Assembly: GCA_003254925.1 (NCBI GenBank)
Contig: QANZ01004226.1
Coordinates: 98,240 to 162,239 of the forward strand
Reading direction: 5' to 3'
Source of the DNA: Chamaecrista fasciculata
Taxonomy: Eukaryota; Streptophyta; Magnoliopsida; Fabales; Fabaceae
Length of the DNA: 64,000 nucleotides
Part shown: one piece after another, positions 1 to 10,571 of the stretch
Layout: each line of letters starts with the position of its first letter
Numbering within the stretch: the first letter of the stretch is position 1
Made by a program: the position numbers and the translations under genes
Notes under the pieces: model-generated
What the model was told of the DNA's origin: nothing
The model's input: the letters and a program-made list of their open reading frames with translations, nothing else
The model's database searches: none

Positions 1-128
1 ATCCATGCTTTGTATTTGTGCATAAGCAATATCTCGAGGGCAATTATTGTAGAATCAAAGAACACCGATGAATTAATATCCAGAAACAATCCAAAATCAT
101 CCGAATTTTTCAGTGCTTGAAAACACAC

Positions 129-231
129 CTTGTGGCCATTGTGGAAGAGGTGAAGGCAAAGAGAAAAGCTCTGGCTCACACGGATCGAACTCAGGGACAG
201 TGTTCCAGCAAAAACACTCGCACCCAAACAT
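129..231 (-). CDS. DUF946 / Vps62-like protein, first exon only (gene runs off left edge)
   Basis: Reading the minus strand from the ATG at 231 gives 34 codons plus one base (phase 1), ending at a plausible donor (AAG|gtgtgt, GT at 128-127). The peptide starts MFGCECFCW and ends FSLPSPLPQWPQ-G. This is the characteristic N-terminus of plant DUF946 proteins (annotated as vacuolar protein sorting-associated protein 62-like), which open with MFGC.CF.W and carry a PxPQWPQG motif about 30 residues in. If the donor were ignored, the frame would stop 10 codons later, at the TGA near position 99, so splicing is needed. The rest of the gene lies beyond position 1 and nothing else of it is visible. The family's molecular role is not well established. 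The identification rests on one short exon. Confidence 0.7.
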
Positions 232-758
232 CTCTATTAGCTACTCAATTAACTAAATCTCACCGAACGAAAGCATCTCTATAAATTTGTATACTGTTGC
301 ATACATCCTTTGCCAACAGAGACGAATTACGAAAGTGAAGAAGCCACTTCTCAATCAACCTCGCATTTGACGAGCCGTGCAGGAGAGAGAAACTGCTTTC
401 CTTCACGGAATTTCAAAGAAAGAAGAGAAGAAGACCACTTTTTCTAAAGAAAAGAAAGAGAGGCCACTTCTCTCTCTCTCTCCTCTACCTCGCTGCCTCC
501 TCCTAGTCTTGGTTTACAGAAGAAAGAATCAAAATCTTTACAAATAAATAAACCAGGGTTAGTAATAGCAAAAGTAATTTTAAATAAATTTGGGAAAATG
601 AAAATTAAGAGATTATCATTGTCGAAAGTCAAAGGAAAGGATGACGCCGTTAAAATCTGTTTCGAGTTTTCTGAATTTCTGATGGAGACCTTCCCTTCGG
701 ATGTTCGCTAAAATTGCGTGAATTGCTTCAACTTTTTGCCGCTTCTTTTTTTTTTTTT
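232..758. other. upstream region of the DUF946-like gene
   Basis: No gene is supported here. The stretch lies directly upstream (on the minus strand) of the ATG at 231, so it probably holds the 5' UTR and promoter. It contains a pyrimidine/purine-rich block around 420-490, including a CT microsatellite at about 466-484. It runs into a T-homopolymer and then the N gap. Confidence 0.4.
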
Positions 759-1566
759 NNNNNNNNNNNNNNNNNNNNNNNNNNNNNNNNNNNNNNNNNN
801 NNNNNNNNNNNNNNNNNNNNNNNNNNNNNNNNNNNNNNNNNNNNNNNNNNNNNNNNNNNNNNNNNNNNNNNNNNNNNNNNNNNNNNNNNNNNNNNNNNNN
901 NNNNNNNNNNNNNNNNNNNNNNNNNNNNNNNNNNNNNNNNNNNNNNNNNNNNNNNNNNNNNNNNNNNNNNNNNNNNNNNNNNNNNNNNNNNNNNNNNNNN
1001 NNNNNNNNNNNNNNNNNNNNNNNNNNNNNNNNNNNNNNNNNNNNNNNNNNNNNNNNNNNNNNNNNNNNNNNNNNNNNNNNNNNNNNNNNNNNNNNNNNNN
1101 NNNNNNNNNNNNNNNNNNNNNNNNNNNNNNNNNNNNNNNNNNNNNNNNNNNNNNNNNNNNNNNNNNNNNNNNNNNNNNNNNNNNNNNNNNNNNNNNNNNN
1201 NNNNNNNNNNNNNNNNNNNNNNNNNNNNNNNNNNNNNNNNNNNNNNNNNNNNNNNNNNNNNNNNNNNNNNNNNNNNNNNNNNNNNNNNNNNNNNNNNNNN
1301 NNNNNNNNNNNNNNNNNNNNNNNNNNNNNNNNNNNNNNNNNNNNNNNNNNNNNNNNNNNNNNNNNNNNNNNNNNNNNNNNNNNNNNNNNNNNNNNNNNNN
1401 NNNNNNNNNNNNNNNNNNNNNNNNNNNNNNNNNNNNNNNNNNNNNNNNNNNNNNNNNNNNNNNNNNNNNNNNNNNNNNNNNNNNNNNNNNNNNNNNNNNN
1501 NNNNNNNNNNNNNNNNNNNNNNNNNNNNNNNNNNNNNNNNNNNNNNNNNNNNNNNNNNNNNNNNNN
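759..1566. other. assembly gap (808 N)
   Basis: Run of N from 759 to 1566, entered through a homopolymer of T. Open frames spanning it are artefacts. Confidence 0.99.
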
Positions 1567-2878
1567 TGATTTTGATATATGCCTATTTAAATCTGAATCT
1601 TAATTTAAAAATTATATTACCCATTCCATACTCGACACCAATGATCGTTAGGTAAGATAACTATTAAAAATAAGTCATTTTAAATTAGTGATATTTGCTT
1701 GTGGGTGCCTTGCTTGTCGGATGAGTTCCACCAAAAATTGAATGGCTATAATTATTGAATTAATCACAAACATATATATGATTGTAGGGTACCCAACTAT
1801 CAACATGCACAAATTATGGCCCATAACTATGGAAAACGACGTCTGAATTCTGATGTGCTCCTACTTGTCCCTTCCATTTTTCAGTTAAAAAAAAAAAAAT
1901 TAAAGCCGCCCCATTAGACTTGAATTTTCAAATTAACTCCACCGAATAGTACATATCGTGTAAAAATTAAATAAGATGAAGCAAGTTTTGAAAGCAACTG
2001 AGTGGAATACTACATACAAATATATTGAAGCAGGAACAGTACAACCACTGAGACAGAGTCATACACCCACTTCTTATGTAATTAATGTTATCATTGTTTT
2101 TGGTGGGATGCACTTTATTCATGAGTTGATTATGACATGTGAAGCGGTACCCGTTTAAAACTGATATTTTACAGCCTAATTTCAAATTTTTAATAATTGG
2201 GTCAACAGTATTGGGTTCAGTTCTCCATTGGCCCAAAAGCCTCCTAACTACTGAAATTAAAAAAAAGCCTCCTAACTACTGTTCCTAATATAAAGGGATA
2301 TAAGGAAAACAAATTTGCAGGCCCCAAAACTTGACACTAAAGCCTTATAGTATGTATTCAAGTCCTGCTTAGTTTATATCTCTGTTCTCAGTGTTCTATA
2401 TATCCAACTCCTGCATGTTCATTCATGTATTGTACATATACGGAAAAGAAAGAGCAGTAATTAAGTAAAGGCAAAGAAGAAAAACTAGCCCCTTTAGCCT
2501 GAGATACCAGTTTTATTAACTCGTATACATTAATTGTGTTGAAGAAATAAAAAATGTCCAAGTCATTAAAAAATCCAAAATCAATAAATAAATTAAGCAA
2601 TTAAAGAGAAAGAACGAGATGGGAAGAGTTGGGGGAGAAAGAAGGGTTGATTTGACTGTTTATCCCGATATCGATCCCATCGAAGGTATGCTCCTCTATA
2701 TATATATATATATATATATGCATATGTATATGTATATGTATGTGTATAATGTATATATATATGTCCCTAGAGAACCTGCAGCAGCATGCAGAAACAGAGT
2801 GATCATCATTGGGTCTTCATTCATGCATGTGTCCAAGTCTTCCATTTGAATTCTCAAATGGTGTCATCGATCACATTT
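1567..2878. other. intergenic, no gene seen
   Basis: AT-rich sequence between the gap and the 3' end of the C2-domain gene. Short open frames here (e.g. 1976-2158, 2388-2600) show no recognisable domain. Part of 2600-2878 may be the 3' UTR of the minus-strand gene ending at 2879. Confidence 0.5.
2695..2762. repeat. TA / TATG microsatellite
   Basis: An uninterrupted TA run at about 2697-2719 passes into TATG-type units and then TA again up to about 2762. Confidence 0.9.
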
Positions 2879-4003
2879 TCAGATGTACGAAGATTCATCG
2901 TAAGTGAGATCAGAAGCCGAAAGCTCGCTCCTGCCTCCACCACCGTGTTTCTTTCTCCGGTTACCTCCTCCGCAAGTAATCGTGAACTCACACCCCAATG
3001 CCGTCCCAAAGCACGTGAACAATCCACTCCGGCTTCTTCTTCTCATGTTTCGCCGCGACGATTGTTTCAGCTTGTGGTACTCCATATTATCATCGCTCAC
3101 CGGCGGAAGCTCTGTTTTCCATCGTTCGATCTTCGTCTTTAGTGCTTCCGTTTTGTTTGTATTCCTCGCCGACCACTCATCCAATCCTGAGTTTCCGGTC
3201 ATCGACATAGGCATCGGATACAGTCCCTTTGCTATCGCCGCCGCCACCACCGACGGCGAAGGTCCTACATCAGAACAGAGAGATCCATTCGCGTTCATAA
3301 TCGTTCCTTTCGGAGGCTGTACACACATGAATTCCTCTCCGTTGTCGTTATGAGCAGGAGTGGGTTGATAGGTATAATCATTGATGGTGGAATCATTCTT
3401 CTCGCTCTGAGAGCGTTGAAGCGTCAAAAGCTTAATTGGATCGAAAGGCTCGTTGTTGTAATGAGGCTTCTGAGGCGTTTTGTGCGGCTTGACGGGGTTA
3501 TAATCGTAGTCTCCGATGGCAGAGGCGCTGAGTTCGGAATACATAGGCATGCTTCGCTTGGTGCTATCAAGAAGGGAAACGCCCATGTTGAGAATTCCCC
3601 TAGGGCGTCCCGACGGCCGGCGAATCTGCAACGCCACGAATTGGAGTTTGGATTTGCGATTGACGCCGGAGCGAGCCGAGGGAGGGAGGAGGCTGCTGAT
3701 GAGAACGCCCACGGTGCCTATTAGGATGTCGCGGAGCCAGGCGGTGGCGTAGATCTCGATCATGATGGCGGAATCAGGAGCGTTCAGGAAGTCGTCGTCG
3801 ACGCGGAACACGAATTTCTCGTTCCATCGAGGATTGGTGTCGCCGTCTTCGTCGATCTGAGTGCTTAATTTGCGGTCAGGATGGATCCACGCGACGGCGT
3901 AGGCTCTGGTGCATTTGGAAACAGGAGCGAGATCTTGTGCCGATATGAGATTGATCTCTAGAAGCTGAAACGGGGCAGCGATTGAGGAAGAAAGCATAGA
4001 CAT
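2879..4003 (-). CDS. C2 domain-containing (calcium/lipid-binding) protein
   Basis: Intronless 374-aa frame from ATG 4003 to the stop at 2881-2879. Residues about 13-130 form a C2 domain: LEINLISAQDLAPVSK at the start, then a W.DGDTNPRWNEKFVF-type strand (here DEDGDTNPRWNEKFVF) and AWLRDILIGTV. The remaining two thirds are low-complexity and plant-specific, with GPSPSVVAAAIAKGLY near residue 250 and a C-terminal block of basic residues followed by CFGTALGCEFTITCGG. These tail motifs are typical of a small plant family of C2 (CaLB) proteins, so the match is to that family and not just to any C2 domain. C2 domains of this kind bind membranes, often with calcium; the target of this one is unknown. 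The gene stands alone; upstream sequence (4004-4600) has no clear TATA box. Confidence 0.88.
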   Translation of the reverse strand: MSMLSSSIAAPFQLLEINLISAQDLAPVSKCTRAYAVAWIHPDRKLSTQIDEDGDTNPRWNEKFVFRVDDDFLNAPDSAIMIEIYATAWLRDILIGTVGVLISSLLPPSARSGVNRKSKLQFVALQIRRPSGRPRGILNMGVSLLDSTKRSMPMYSELSASAIGDYDYNPVKPHKTPQKPHYNNEPFDPIKLLTLQRSQSEKNDSTINDYTYQPTPAHNDNGEEFMCVQPPKGTIMNANGSLCSDVGPSPSVVAAAIAKGLYPMPMSMTGNSGLDEWSARNTNKTEALKTKIERWKTELPPVSDDNMEYHKLKQSSRRNMRRRSRSGLFTCFGTALGCEFTITCGGGNRRKKHGGGGRSELSASDLTYDESSYI

Positions 4004-4605
4004 TGATTCAATTCAATGAATGAATTCAACTAGTTAATTATTAAGTTAGTTTCTGGTGAAATCGATTCAATGATAATTGATGTGTGAGTATGTATGGTGG
4101 TGGCTTTCACACCCACCCCACCCTGCAAAATCAACCCTAGCTAGGCTTCTATCTCCCTCCCTCTTCTTCGTCTTCCCAAGAGGTTTTGATTATATTGGGC
4201 ATACACATACCGCTCGTGCATCGATCCACCTGTCACCATCATGGGGATTCATTCCGTTACTTCACACGTGACTTCGGCTTGCCAAAACCGACTCTCCCTA
4301 ACAATTTCCATTCCCATATATGCATGCACTTAATTGTTTCACTTTTAATTTACATCCACTACTTTACCAATTACGACACACTGGATCCAGAATATTTATA
4401 ATTTCTTCCTTCAATTCAATTAACAAACTCTGGCAAAGTTTATATATTTTAAAAAATTTAAACGTTTTATTTGATACATATTTGTTTAGAGATCGACTAA
4501 AAGATGTGCGTATCCTCTCTTGATAATTTAAAATTAGCAAAATAGTGGATCACATTGCTAAAAAGGGATAGTTTCCGAACAGTCTAATTCAAATTCAAAT
4601 AATAT
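4004..4605. other. upstream region of the C2 gene
   Basis: No coding evidence. Contains the probable promoter and 5' UTR of the minus-strand C2 gene and ends at the target-site duplication of the next element. Confidence 0.5.
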
Positions 4606-4614
4606 TATATTATA

Positions 4615-5182
4615 GGCAAAACACCCTTTCGTGCCCCTAACATTTGCGTTGATTTTCAGTTATGCCCCTAACGCTTTATTTGTGTCAGTTGTGCCCTCAA
4701 TGTGAAATGTTAGTTTCAATTATGCCCCCAATTTCAATCATCCACAAAAAAATACACCATTTTCGTACGTTTTGAGTTCAGATTTAATCATATTTCATAT
4801 GGGTTTTAATTTTCGGACATCACAAACTTGATTTCTTGGATCAATTTCAAAGATTAAGCTCAAAATAGCCCCAAATCTGAAGAAAATCAGACCGATGAAC
4901 CCTAAAAAGAACCAAAATGAAATGCAGCAAAACGAAGCATTTTTCTCAAAATTTCCATGTGCAAAATGATCCTTAGGAACTAAAAATGAGTACCCATAAA
5001 CTCATTTATCAAAACAAACTGAAACGAACACGGATCGAAGCTCAGAAGTTTCGAAAAACGGTACACTAACGAGGATGGGGACATAATTGAAACTAACGTT
5101 TCACATTGGGGACACAAATGAAACGTTAGGGGCATAACTGAAAATCACCGCAAATGTTAGGGGCACGAAAGGATGTTTTGCC
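4615..5182. mobile_element. Mutator-like non-autonomous TIR element, 568 bp
   Basis: Perfect 9-bp direct repeats (tatattata) flank the element at 4606-4614 and 5183-5191. The ends are inverted copies of each other for about 120 bp, beginning GGCAAAACA and carrying repeated 'tgcccctaac' words. The interior has no coding frame. Long TIRs with 9-bp target duplications are the signature of Mutator-like elements, so this is a MULE-derived MITE. The TIRs are roughly 85-90% alike by eye, so the insertion is not brand new. Confidence 0.85.
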
Positions 5183-5191
5183 TATATTATA

Positions 5192-6298
5192 TAATTTCTT
5201 GTTTGGAATTTCAGTTCGGGCAGTTTCCTTTTAGGGTAAGGACTGGGTTGTCCTCAACCTCCATCTAGTTATCTATCTATCTATTCTCCTACTTTTGCTT
5301 TAAAGATATATTGGATTTCTTTGTTAGCAATTTTCTATTTGGTGGACTCACATATTTTATATTTTATTTGTACATAATGGGCTATTAAATATTTATAATT
5401 AGTCCAATTAATTTATGGATCTCATTGTTATTATTTATGGACTAATTATGTTATTTTATGAGTCTGGGTTAAATAAATAAATAAAATGTGTAGAAACCAT
5501 AAAGCCCAACCTTGTTGATGGGCCAAGGCTATTTTGGGCTAGGCATCTCTAGGGTTGTGGTTCCCCAAAGTGGGATAGTTATATATAGGAGTTAGTCAGG
5601 AAAATCAGACTAATTTTCAGAAACCTATTGTGTCACTCTCATATCCATCTTGTGAGAGGGTTTTGACAACTATCTAACACTTTGGAAGAATTCAACCCGC
5701 CTTCGTGCTGATTAGCGATGGATCAAGGTAGGTTCTTTATTGTTCTTCTTTTGTGATTAATTCTTGAAGTTATCTTTGTTAAAGATCATGTTTTACAACC
5801 ATTGTGATCATGTTTTACAACCATTGTTTTCGCTTCCGCCTTCAGTATTATATATTCTTGTATAATTTCTTTAGTTGGTTGTAATTTTGGGCCATCTGTA
5901 ATTAAATTGCAGATGTAAGGATAAGCGAACCATTTTCCTTTCTAAGATGTTCGTTGAAACAGCTGAATTATATTGCAGTTTGGCTTTTTTGACTTAAATT
6001 ATGACTTTACGAGCGCTCTTTTAATTATAGTTACACTTACACCTAGCTATATGTTTACCTGCCAATTCCATCCTCCGTAGCTTAATTGTTAAGTCGAAGC
6101 TCTCAGATATATCAACAACGAAACATGAAAAAAGTTATTGACTTTACTGTTTTCTTCAGAGTTGACATAACTTATGAAAGAGTATAATTAGTTGTACACA
6201 TATATCTATAGATCGAAGATACAAGCAAAGCTCTCTCTTTGTTGTTCTATTTCTTGCCTACCACGAAGTTATGGGGTTTCTTAAATTCCTATCCCTAT
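5192..6298. other. intergenic, no gene seen
   Basis: AT-rich, no coding frame of note. A TATA-like tatatatagg at about 5580-5589 is followed by sequence that could be an old transcribed unit (donor-like AAG|gtaggt near 5726), but no frame or protein supports a gene. Confidence 0.4.
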
Positions 6299-7815
6299 TT
6301 TTGGTATTAATGAACAGATTTTAATTTTTAAACCATTCATCAAACTATATCAATTTTACTGTTCATTTCTAAAGCACATCATCTTACTACGCAGGGCGCA
6401 TACAGAAAACAAGACTAGCAAAATTTAATTTTGAGAAAAATTTAAACGCAAGGCGCACACAACAAATTGGATCTACAGAAATTTTTTCCAAATTCTTTTT
6501 CTTAAAACGTAGGGCGCACACAACAAATTGAATCTACAGAATTATTTTTTCAAAAGTTTTTTCACCCTAGGCGCGTATGGAGAAATGGAACAAATTCAAA
6601 ATTAAATTTTTTGTCCAACTATTTGGAGGGCGCATATCACATATGCACCCTCCACAAATTAAATTTCTTTTAATTGATTAAAACTATATTTTTGGTTTTT
6701 AATATTGTTTCTAAATTTCATTTTAGTACATAATGTATTTTTTGTTCTATTTTAATGTGCGATTCAAATCTGAATGCGATGAAATTAAAGCTAAAAGTTA
6801 AAGTGATTAATTTTTAATTTTTCTAGTTGGAATTATTAGTAAACAAGGTGAAATCAGGCCCGAAAATGGACCGTTTGTTTCATGAATTTGGTCATATCTC
6901 TCTTGTTTCAAATTCAAATGCAACAAAATTGGAGTTGCAAGTTACTCTTGACGAGTTCTTTATCTGTCTAGTTGGGACCGTTGATAAACGAGGTCAAATA
7001 ATTCTTCGAAAGTAAGTTTGGAGAAAACATCAACATCAGCATTTGAAGTACTATTTGACTTCGTTTATCAACGGTCTCAACTAGATAGATAAAGAACTCA
7101 TCAAGACTAACTTGCAGCTCCAATTTATTGCATTTGAATTTGAAATGAGAAAGATATGACCAAATTCATAAAACAAGTCCATTTGGGACCCGATTTCATG
7201 CTTGATTTGACCTCGTTTACCGATAATTTCAACTGGGCAAATAAATAATTAATCAAATTTAACTTGTAACTTTAATTTCATCGCATTCAGATTTGAATTA
7301 TGCATCAAAATAGAGCAAAATATACATTATGTACTAAAACGAAATTTAGGAACAATATTAAAAACCAAAATAGATTTTTGATCCATTAAACGAATTGCTA
7401 TTTAATTTGGGTATGCTTCATTTGTGATATGCGCACTCTCCACAACACAAATTAATAAATCAACAATTGTTTCATTTGTACTATGCGCCCTATGTTTCAT
7501 TTGCAAGTTACTTGTGTTGTGGGTGAAAAAAAAAAATTTGAATGTTCCATTTATTGTTAGCGTCTTGTGTTGTGGGTGAAAATATTAAATTTTTAAACAT
7601 TCCATTTAAAGATAGCGCCTTGTGTTGGGTAGAAAATTAAATTTTTGAATGATTCATTTGTTGAATGCGCCTTGTGTTCTGAGTATTAATTTTTGAATGG
7701 TTCATTTGCTGAACGCACCCTGCGTTCTATTGTTATCTACTTTAACTCATGCACCCGAACAGTGAAAATGACATATTTTGCTAAATAGTTTAAAATGAAA
7801 ATAATACTTTAAAAA
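6299..7815. mobile_element. foldback element with iterated GGCGCA subterminal repeats, about 1.5 kb
   Basis: The two halves are inverted copies centred near 7030. Outer arms (about 6299-6660 and 7425-7815) each contain five to six spaced copies of a 'agggcgca / tgcgccct' word, often followed by cacaacaaattg or its complement. The inner arms (about 6790-7015 and 7060-7270) are an inverted pair of a non-coding core also found at four other places in this window. No transposase is encoded. Boundaries are approximate because no clear target duplication was found. The right end lies just upstream of the PDLP-type gene. Confidence 0.7.
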
Positions 7816-7849
7816 ATAAGTATACTTTTCACTTTTCTCAAGTTCTGAT

Positions 7850-7857
7850 ATATAAAT
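7850..7857 (+). promoter_or_regulatory. candidate TATA box of the PDLP-type gene
   Basis: TATAAATA about 243 bp upstream of the ATG at 8100, just beyond the right end of the foldback element. A second weaker TATAAAA follows at 7861-7867. Prediction from motif and distance only. Confidence 0.35.
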
Positions 7858-8099
7858 AAGTATAAAACAGAGAATGTTCGGGTTGGACGCAAGATTTAAA
7901 AATGGAATGAAAAATGTTTGACGTGTTTCCTAATTCATTCGGTAGATACAAGTAGGAATGAAAAATGTATACCAATTACCAAAACCCAACCCCCTCAAGC
8001 TTAATTAGCCACTCCATCCTACTAGCTCATAAAGTAATTAATAATTCATACATATAATTGAAGCACTTGATCGATGAAACCGAACCAGATAAATCGAAA

Positions 8100-10230
8100 A
8101 TGGATTCTCATTCTCCCCTACCATTATCATCTCCTTCAAACCTCCAAATTCTCACTCTGTTATTCCTCTTCCACCTCATGACACCTGCTTCTTCCGATTC
8201 CACCGCATTCGTATTCAAAAAGTGTGCAACAGCAACACAATCCCAGAACCCTCAATTTCGGTACTCCGAAACCCTAGATTCCCTTTTCGCACAACTCACC
8301 GCCCAATCCTCCCAATCCTCCTTCTTCAAAACCATGGAATTAATCGGAAACCAGGATGATCATGATGATAATACCGCCATTATATCAGGGCTGTTTCAGT
8401 GCAGACAGGATCTCACCACACAAGATCAATGCCTCCGATGTGTACAATCGCTTCCCCAAATATTCACCACCATGTGCGGCCACTCCACGGCGGCGCGTGT
8501 TCAGCTCGAGGGTTGCTACGCGCAGTACGAAACCGAAGGGAGCGATCAATCGGGAAGTAATAATAACGTCGACGATCAGGATCTTCAGGTGCTTCACGTG
8601 GTTTGTGGTGAAGCGCGTGAGAAAGATCATATTGATGGTGATAATAATTATTACGCGATGGAATTGGAGGGGGCGTTTGGGGCGTTGGAAAGTGGGATTC
8701 AGAACAGCGTGAATAATGGGTTCTATAGTGGGCGTTACGAATCAGTGGAAATGATGGCACAGTGTGAAGAAGACGTTGAACGTTGTGAATGCAGCGAATG
8801 CGTGAGCGATGCAGTACAGGTTGCTCAACGACAATGTGCACTCTCGCTTTCTGCTCAGATATATCTTCAAAAGTGCTTTATTACCTATAACTATCACCCC
8901 CAACACTCATTCTCAGGTAATTTTGTCAAAATTTTACTTTAGTCCTTGACATATAGGGTTAATTCTGTTTTGGTCCTCAAATTTTTCTATTTGTTCAATT
9001 ATTAGTCCAAAACATAATTTCTTTTTGTTTCTATCCTTATCTCTGAGCTACATGGGCGTCCTAATAAATTAATTGTGAGAGAAAGAAATAAATATCAACT
9101 ATATTTTTTATGGAAAAAGTAACTAATTTCGTCCTCAAACATTATATTAATTGTCAATTTCGTCCTCAATCTTTTTTTTCCTGTCAATTTCGTCTTCAAT
9201 ATTTTACATTTTGATTAATTTTATCCTTTGACTAACTTCTTTCAATAAATTAATGTCAGGATGCATCTTGTTTTTCAATGTGAGTGAGGATTTGACTTTA
9301 TTTTTCGATCAATTTTACATTACATATCATTAGTCACGTAAATTTTGTCATTAATATTTGGCTAAAGTAAGAGCAAAGGATAAAATTAACAAAAATGTGA
9401 AACATTAAGGACAAAATCAACAGTAAAAAAAGACTGGGGACGAAATTGACAGTTGGTGTAAAGTTTGAAAACGAAATTAGTACTTTTACCTATTTTTATT
9501 TACAATTTGTGATTGAGAAATACTTTTTTTCTTCTTGGTTTATCAACTCCCTTATTTAGGCATGTCTTCTTGTTCATCTTAATTGTCTAAATCAAAGATA
9601 ACAACAAATGCTAAACAAAATCATGTTTTAGATTAATAGTATATATAAAATCCTTATTTATCTAACATGTGCCTTTATGGCACATTTTAAGGTTTCTTCT
9701 GATTAGTTAATAGAGCATCTCATATCTTGAAATCTACGAAAATTCATTTAAAATATAATTTTAATGTTTGAAAACTCATTTGATCAATCAAAAGAATGAG
9801 TCATATAATAAAAAGAAGTTTGAGACCAAACATACCAATCACAAGAAGTTGAGGACTGTAATAGAATTTGTCCTATAATAACTAAAATAAGATTTTGACC
9901 ATTATTATTTAATTCATCATCCAATCTGGGCTTTAATATATCATTAATTTGTGGATATCAAGCTTTAAATAACTATAATACTCATACTTTTTTATTGTGA
10001 TTTCCATTAAAATACTAATTATGTAGCATGGGGACAATGCAATGAATGAATTAATAGTTTCTCTCATGTTTGCCTTTATTGATTGTATGAACTTTACGAG
10101 CGCAGGAGCGAAAAACAGCAACACAGAAAGATTAGCTGCGATTGTTGTCGGAGGGGCTGCTGCTGTTTGTTTGGGTTTGATTTTCATGTTCTTTATCAAA
10201 TCCCGATACAGAAAAGACGACTTTGATTAG
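8100..10230 (+). CDS. PDLP: plasmodesmata-located protein-type, two DUF26 (Gnk2) domains plus transmembrane segment
   Basis: Model: join(8100..8916, 10106..10230), 313 aa; phase 1 intron TCAG|gtaatt ... gcag|GAGCG. The start is the first ATG in the frame. Residues about 15-32 are a hydrophobic signal peptide. Two DUF26 domains follow. The first (about residues 36-145) has a C-x9-C-x2-C core, one residue longer than the usual C-x8-C-x2-C. The second (about 165-270) has C-x8-C-x2-C with an extra cysteine inside (CEEDVERCECSEC). Exon 2 encodes a single membrane helix (LAAIVVGGAAAVCLGLIFMF) and a short basic/acidic tail, with no kinase domain. This order is that of PDLPs, type I membrane proteins that sit at plasmodesmata and restrict cell-to-cell movement. 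A cysteine-rich repeat secretory protein is the alternative, but the membrane helix favours PDLP. The 1.2-kb intron is stuffed with small transposons. Confidence 0.85.
8924..9880. mobile_element. outer TIR element in the PDLP intron, interrupted by other insertions
   Basis: Left part (about 8924-9070, 'tttagtcct', 'ttggtcctcaaa', 'attagtccaaaac') and right part (about 9580-9880, 'gataacaacaaa', 'atgttttagattaatagt', 'gttgaggact') are inverted relatives of each other and of the elements at 24780 and 46850. The element at 9112-9490 lies inside it. Ends are approximate. Confidence 0.5.
9112..9490. mobile_element. TIR element, about 379 bp, nested in the PDLP intron
   Basis: Inverted ends begin GG(t/a)AAAAGTA-ctaatttcg and carry repeats of 'aatttcgtcctcaa'. 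The same family as the element at 34104-34468, which has a perfect 9-bp duplication; here the flanks (9103-9111 and 9491-9499) match at 7 of 9 bases. No coding capacity. Confidence 0.7.
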
Positions 10231-10558
10231 GGAGTACTAACATTTCTGATATTAGAAGGCAGTGTTAACTTTTTGCCTCTAATTTGTAACCTAATATACA
10301 AACATTTATGAGATTATCAGGCCGTGTTAACTTTCTATTTGTATTAAGATTGTGTTTGGGAGGAAAATCTGAGTGGAAATAAACAAAACAAAATATGGGA
10401 TTTATCATTTAATTTGTTCAAAAGATAAATTGGTGGTGTGGAATTTTTTTTTATTGTTTAAACTTAAGATATTTCAAATTGCAACATTTAAAAATATAAC
10501 AAAATAATATTTTAGTTCCATTTACTCTTCTTTTTCTATTTTTAAACGTTAGCTAAAC
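10231..10558. other. 3' flank of the PDLP-type gene, no other gene seen
   Basis: Immediately follows the TAG at 10228-10230; probably 3' UTR then AT-rich spacer up to the SINE target duplication. Confidence 0.5.
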
Positions 10559-10571
10559 AAAATAATCAAAT

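Noticed and set aside
714-1655. Long open frames on both phases across the N run
   Set aside because: Ns cannot contain stops; the frames are artefacts. The same applies to all frames over 42159-43257.
2904-3752. Plus-strand frames inside the C2 gene
   Set aside because: The minus-strand frame spans the whole region with a clear C2 domain; these are its complements.
8058-8099. Upstream start for the PDLP-type gene at 8058
   Set aside because: The codon is TTG. The first ATG in frame is at 8100 and is followed directly by a signal peptide.
8385-8841. Antisense frames over the PDLP exon
   Set aside because: They are shadows of the real coding frame and show no domain.
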